The position numbers were made by a program, and so were the translations under genes. DNA of 11,569 nt, from positions 49,259-60,827 of the forward strand of contig NW_019091583.1 in the NCBI RefSeq assembly GCF_001949145.1, in the 5' to 3' direction. Shown here one piece after another: positions 7,235-11,569 of the stretch; within the stretch, counting starts at the first letter, position 1, and the number at the start of each line of letters is the position of its first letter. The notes below the pieces were generated by a model, which ran no database searches, was not told the origin of the DNA, and was given only the letters and a program-made list of their open reading frames with translations. Source of the stretch: Acanthaster planci (lineage: Eukaryota > Echinodermata > Asteroidea > Valvatida > Acanthasteridae).

Positions 7235-7736
7235 TCCAACAATTAATCGCCATCCAACATCTGATGTCGTCACAGCATTTTTCCAAAACTGACACTTGTT
7301 GCTGTATGTTACTGGCACTTGAATGTGCTGACAAATATAATTGGCATAAAAATGACAACTGAATCCATGATGCCTATAACATCCCCTAATGGCAACATGT
7401 AGTATACACATTGAATAAAAGTGGTCCGAGTACGGAGCCCTGGGCATGCTGGGGGACGCCATACTTACATGTATGTACATGTAAGTGTTCTGTGTCACTC
7501 ATGGTTCCGACATCCGATCCACTCCGACCATCAGGCGATAAAGACAGAGTGTCTGAACTCTTTGTAAACGGTCTCTAAGGTAAGAGGAAAACCAATTGAA
7601 GGTATTTCGTGAAACTCCTACATGTACATGCGTCCTTAATTGATGAAGCAAAATATCGTGATCAATTGTATCAAACATGTCAAAAGCAGCACTTTCATAT
7701 AGATCAAGAAATACCAGAATGGAAAGTTTGCCCTCA
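7235..7736 (-). pseudogene. Non-LTR reverse transcriptase fragment, catalytic motif deleted (unit B copy)
   Basis: Read on the minus strand from 7736, the fragment begins with the motif A region of a CR1/L2-group RT (GKLSILVFLDL, then SAAFD and TIDHDIL). It continues through a RDRLQRVQ stretch and the GVPQ...GSVLGP block to HHG.SCHFYA. There it differs from the unit C copy by a 10-bp deletion at about 7339-7348 that removes the two aspartates of YADD and shifts the frame; the residues read YANY instead. Sequence stops matching RT at 7235, where a deletion joins it to unrelated repeat. Stops and frameshifts elsewhere are shared with unit C. It cannot encode a working enzyme. Confidence 0.8.
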
Positions 7737-7737
7737 N
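7737..7737. other. Single ambiguous base (N) at the B/C junction
   Basis: This is the only undetermined base in the window. It sits exactly where unit B ends (TTTGCCCTCA) and unit C begins (TCGGGTTAGG). The sequence before unit B also has TTTGCC shortly ahead of TCGTGTTAGG, so the junction may have formed at this short shared word, or it may be a place where the assembly joined two copies. Confidence 0.9.
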
Positions 7738-7977
7738 TCGGGTTAGGAATTTGAAATTTTCTTGCTTAAGTAAAATTTTACCTAAACTAGGCCTATTAGG
7801 ATTGAGTTATGGTTCCTTAAGGTCAAAATATTAGTTTGGCTAAGTGGACTTTGTTTCCTTGTCACAGGAACAGGGTGCTTATGGTAATGAACCCCGATAT
7901 GTCTTGACATGGAAGTTGGAACAGCCGTTGAGAAGATTAGGGGTCAAGTAACGTAATGTTCAACAACCTTATTTTAA

Positions 7978-8180
7978 CCCTAACCGCCAAGCCTATTGTT
8001 TGGCTTACACTACTCAGTACTACAAAATACTAAGTAATAGTCTGAGCCTGAAGGACCTAGTGCTACAGATTACTACTTCTAGCTTCAAAGAACAATGCAG
8101 TCATGTCCTCTTACAAGCAGCAGCACTGATTACTACATTTTACTACAAGTAGTAATTTGTGTTATTATGTAGGTTTAGGG
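7978..8180. mobile_element. piggyBac-like MITE, 203 bp, with TTAA target duplication
   Basis: The element begins CCCTAACC and ends GGTTTAGGG, giving short inverted ends CCCTAA/TTAGGG. TTAA stands at 7974-7977 and again at 8181-8184. The opposite arm at 5585-5588 has the same flanks with a single TTAA and no insert, which fixes the borders to the base. TTAA duplication with ends starting CCC is the signature of the piggyBac superfamily. There is no coding sequence, so an autonomous partner would have to lie elsewhere. The interior carries repeated GATTACTAC and TACTACA words. Confidence 0.82.
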
Positions 8181-8286
8181 TTAAAGATAGTAACTGTGAG
8201 GGCTATTTTACATGTATATGTACCTAGCCAAAATGGCCAATGTTCGACGACACTTACTGTACTGTCGACAGACTTGATACACAGGC

Positions 8287-10435
8287 AGCATAAGAAAAAC
8301 AGATGGTTGTACCGGTAAGTTTTCCAAGTGAGTTCTTGCACGCATTCTGCATTTACACAAAGACTATACATTGGGGTATAAATTCGTTATGCATACTCTG
8401 CCTACTCCGTGTCATACGCGCCATTGATCTCCATTTTTAACGCATGCCTATGTCGTGAGTACCCCCAAAAATGCCCTCTTTTGTTCCGCTCGATCGGAGC
8501 GGGTAGCTGTATGTATCTAGAATTCAGCCGGTTTTCCAAAGGTACCCGGTGGGCACATGGCTTGCGAGGGCAATTTTTGAGTTCAGCTATCAACTGCCAA
8601 TTGCACAATGTACATGTACATACATGTATGTACTAGTATGTAAGATTTTCGGAGAATGAAGAGGTGGACGCATCAAAAGCGTGCCCCTTGATGAGGGCTC
8701 AAACTTAGCATTGAACCGTTACTTTTCTGTTGTTCCCATTGACATGTACATGTAGCCTTGTCCAAGGTGGTCTCAATGCTGTTTTATCCTGGGGAGACCA
8801 TCGGGCCTCACGCTCGGGATCTATGGCAAGCGAGCCACCATCACCAGATCACAGCCCAACAACCCCCATACAATTCACACACTATGGCCAACCCACAGAT
8901 CAAGGTGTGAGGACAGACACAACATACATGTACATGTACCGGTACATGATGTGCACTTGTACTGTATAGCGTACATGTACATTGTACCTACATGTACATG
9001 TATACATGTACATGTCATTTGTGACTTGCTTGCCACAAAAATGTGTATTATGGGACATTTTTGCCAAATGAGTTACATACACTTTGGAATTGGTTACATT
9101 ATAAGCTTTAATTTGGTGAAGGTTTGAACCCTGTGGCATTTTATATATATATGTACATGTATATTGATTTTTGCATTTTTATAATCATATCATACACGTT
9201 AACAGAATTACTTTCAGAGATAAAGCCCTTTAAACGCGGGAAGTGGAGAAAGAAATCAGCCAAGAAGAAAGTCTCTTGATACCCATAGCAACAGTTAGGT
9301 TTCTTGTATGAATTGTGCAAGTGCTGAGATAATAAAAGCCAATAAACCAGGAAGTGGAAAATCACCCTGTCCACATTAAAAAGCCCTTAGTGTGAAAGAG
9401 CACAGTGTCCCAGGTTAATACCCATTTTTGCAGAGCAGGTCACATTTGTCCGGGCATGTACATGTACACATACATGTATGAATATGTACGTGTAGTGAAT
9501 ATCTGTGCACAACACATGCAGAAGGCATGCAGAGTACACATTGTACAGTAATAGTGCAGAGGCTAGACCAGCGTGAATGCTTGGGTCTACAGCACATGTA
9601 CTTGTACGCAGTAGGGCAGATTTACCTAAGGCCTTGGTCAAGGCTATCCCTAGTGGTTATCATGATCCTTATAGGAGCCTTCGTTCACATCAGTTGAAGG
9701 GCACTCACTGCTGTGACAATTCAATAAAAGCTGAAGAGAGATGCATCGTTGGTTTTTTAATTGTAGGGTGAGATCAGAGCGAGAGGAAGATGATGGAGCG
9801 AGGAGTGGCCGATGTGTGGACAGCATCACAGGAGAGAGCAGAACCTGAGTAAGTTTCTTCCCAGTAGCAGGTTATTCACTGACCAGGTGGATTGAGTAAC
9901 TCAATTTTAGTCCTGCAAGTTTACTTTTATTTCTCATACTTGTACACCGGTGATAGTGATAAGTAATAATAATAATTGACATTTATAAAGCGCCCAATCC
10001 ATCAGGCTGCTCTCAAGCATTGTACATCAAAATATAAATAAATAAATAAAACCTACATATACCGTAATTTTGTGAAAAACTTATGTTACTGAGAAATCAA
10101 TAAAGTAACACGAAAATTGATTTAACATTGCCTTTATTTGTATCGGCACATCGTCCACCATATCCATTCCAGAGTACAGTCATAGGAGCACATTTACAAG
10201 GTTTTTGTAATGCACGCACCAAACAAGACAACTGTAATGACAGCGCCCTCTTTTGGGCGCTGACAGGAAAGTTTTATGTACATGTATAAATTGATTTCCC
10301 CTGACTACTGTTTAAATCAGTACTCAGAAACTAAAAATGCTTGTTTACAAAAGTGCGTCTTCAGCCCGGTCTTAAAACTCTCCATACTCCCAGACTCTCT
10401 TAAGATGAACTTTAAGCTGGATCCAGAAACGGGGA
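8287..10435. repeat. Right arm of the giant inverted repeat
   Basis: This pairs in reverse complement with bases 1-2320. It includes the repeat family shared with unit B (8428-8759), an unclassified middle (8760-9960), and the retrotransposon 3' end. No gene was recognised in 8760-9960. The open frames at 8730-8969, 9387-9641 and 9577-9771 have counterparts in the left arm but vary mostly at amino-acid-changing positions. Confidence 0.85.
8923..9016. repeat. GTACAT/ATGTAC hexamer-rich tract in unit C
   Basis: About 94 bp of ACATGTAC-type palindromes with an ACCGGTAC variant near 8938-8945. It is the inverted sister of 1541-1605 and clearly longer. Confidence 0.78.
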
Positions 10436-11569
10436 CCAGCCGCAGAAAACATCCTCTCGCCAGCAGAAGACAGCCTAGTTTTGGAAGAGTAGGCTTAGAC
10501 AAGTCCAGCGCGGAACGAGTGAATCAACTAGGAATCCTAACATCAAGCAAATCACTTAAACAACTTGGAGCACTGTCGTGGAGACATTTAAAGATCAGGA
10601 GACACACTTTAAAAATTACCCTGTATTTTACTGGCAACCAATGTAATTGCATCAGCGCAGGAGTAGCGTGGTCAAATTTCTTGCCATTAGTGAGTAACCT
10701 TGCTGCAGCATTCTGGACTCTCTGCAAAGGAGCAAGGGCTGACACCGATAGACCAATTAAACAGAGTTACAATAGTCTATGCGAGACGTAACAAGTGCAT
10801 GAATAATCTGCTCCGTGGCTGATTGACCCAAATAATGTTTAATTTTGCTTATATTGTACCGGTACATGTGATACATTGCAGAGAGACATTCTTGTGTGGG
10901 ATTACATGTTCATTTTGTTGTCAAAAATCACACCCAGACTCTTGACTTCAGAGACTGTGGTAATATTGTGATTACCAATATTCACAACAGCTCTAGGAAT
11001 TCTGCTCAACAATATATGCGATCCAATGATAAGCAGATCTGTTTTATCATCATTTAGCTTCAAGGAATTAATCGCCATCCAACATCTGATGTAGTCACAG
11101 CATTTTTCTAAAACTGACACTTGTTGCTGTATGTTACTGGCAGTTGGCTGTGCTGACAAATACAACTGAGTGTCATCTGCATAAAAATGACAACTCAGTC
11201 CATGATGCCTAATAACATCCCCTAATGGCAACATACATGTATACACATTGAATAAAAGTGGTCCGAGTACGGAGCCCTGGGCATGCTGGGGGACGCCATA
11301 CTTACATGTACATGTAAGTGTTCTGTGTCACTCATGGTTCCGACATCCGATCCACTTCGACTATCAGGCGATAAAGACAGAGTGTCTGAACTCTTTGTAA
11401 ACGGTCTCTAAGGTAAGAGGAAAACCAATCGAAGGTATTTCGTGAAACTCCTACATGTACATGCGTCCTTAATTGATGAAGCAAAATATCGTGATCAATT
11501 GTATCAAACATGTCAAAAGCAGCACTTTCATATAGATCAAGAAATACCAGAATGGAAAGTTTGCCCTCG
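9963..11569 (-). mobile_element. CR1/L2-like non-LTR retrotransposon, 3' portion, right copy
   Basis: On the minus strand the element enters at the window edge (11569) within the RT domain, runs through the C-terminal region to about 10317, then a 3' UTR to 9963. The UTR has a stem-loop candidate at 10242-10261, AATAAA near 10133-10138, and the terminal phrase GGGCGCTTTATAAATG followed by ATT repeats (9963-9976). Its 5' part is beyond the window. The left counterpart is 1-548. Because the DNA past the tail is also shared, this insertion is older than the inverted duplication. Confidence 0.8.
10317..11569 (-). pseudogene. Broken reverse transcriptase ORF of a CR1/L2-group LINE
   Basis: From 11568 the frame reads GKLSILVFLDL then SAAFD and TIDHDILL (RT motif A region), LDWF-like and RDRLQRVQ, ending in a stop at 11332-11334. 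After a frame change comes [16 protein letters not shown] (11255-11298 region), then [10 protein letters not shown] with the catalytic YADD at 11172-11183, [20 protein letters not shown], and [10 protein letters not shown] before a stop near 10901. A third stretch at about 10770-10850 gives ATEQIIHALVTSRIDYCNS. A fourth at 10524-10745 gives LQRVQNAAARLL and LHWLPVKYR, both hallmark phrases of the C-terminal region. The tail runs to 10317. There are at least three frameshifts or stops, plus insertions inside motifs A and GVPQGS. It is non-functional as written. Confidence 0.85.

Larger units (their letters stand above)
6067..7736. repeat. Tandem unit B (shorter copy)
   Basis: B is colinear with unit C: 6071-6226 with 7738-7886, 6227-6378 with 8131-8282, 6835-7234 with 8428-8759, and 7235-7736 with 11067-11568. 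B keeps 6380-6830, which C has lost. It lacks most of the MITE with its left flank, and about 2.3 kb between 7234 and 7235. Divergence from C is uneven: about 10 percent with indels in the first 155 bp, but only three substitutions in the last 300 bp. Confidence 0.85.
7738..11569. repeat. Tandem unit C (longer copy)
   Basis: This is the second direct copy. It contains the intact MITE, the complete inverted counterpart of bases 1-2320, and the longest retrotransposon segment. Relative to the left block it has lost about 0.5 kb near 8283 and about 60 bp near 8660. Its final 300 bp (11262-11569) end at the same base as unit B, give or take one, which coincides with the window edge. Confidence 0.85.

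Noticed and set aside
10276-10791. 171-codon open frame on the + strand
   Set aside because: It lies antisense to the recognisable reverse transcriptase C-terminal region and 3' UTR. The minus-strand reading carries the hallmark LQRVQNAAARLL and LHWLPV phrases, so the + frame is a shadow.

Overview
The window reads as repeat-dense, non-coding DNA from an animal nuclear genome. Four things point to a marine invertebrate, most likely a deuterostome such as an echinoderm, hemichordate or lancelet: decayed CR1/L2-like non-LTR retrotransposon sequence, dispersed GTACAT/ATGTAC hexamer runs, many AGAGGGCGCT motifs, and a MITE with piggyBac-type ends. The clade call is an inference from sequence style. 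I found no intact cellular gene, tRNA, rRNA or CRISPR array.

Layout. Bases 1-2925 are a left block. It starts with the last codons and 3' UTR of a non-LTR retrotransposon on the + strand (1 to about 548) and continues as about 2.4 kb of unclassified repeat. The same block recurs in opposite orientation twice on the right: a shortened copy inside 6067-7736 (unit B) and a longer copy inside 7738-10435 (unit C). Units B and C are direct tandem copies of each other, meeting at the only ambiguous base in the window (N at 7737). Both end in the same minus-strand reverse transcriptase segment. Between the blocks, about 2926-5565 is present on the left and missing at the matching position in B and C, so it is probably inserted DNA. 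It holds two large imperfect palindromes: a foldback-like element at 3054-4335 with divergent arrays of AGAGGGCGCT motifs, and a second palindrome at 4453-5299. A further short inverted match (5578-5800) pairs with unit C.

History. The three copies date one another. The retrotransposon insertion is shared by the left block and unit C, so it predates the inverted duplication. A 203-bp MITE flanked by TTAA (7978-8180) is filled in C, half deleted in B and absent from an intact empty TTAA site at 5585-5588. B lost about 2.3 kb (junction near 7235), C lost about 0.5 kb (near 8283), and several deletion junctions carry only a few bases of homology. Many length differences between copies fall at GTACAT hexamer tracts.

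No set of genes works together here. The reverse transcriptase is broken by frameshifts and stops, carries insertions inside conserved motifs, and in unit B has lost its YADD centre. I see no convincing new biological system. The most informative items are the MITE with its empty site, the foldback arrays of CTCF-core-like motifs, the N-marked tandem duplication and the hexamer length changes. All alignments were made by eye; boundaries are good to roughly 5-20 bp unless stated, and no database search was possible.
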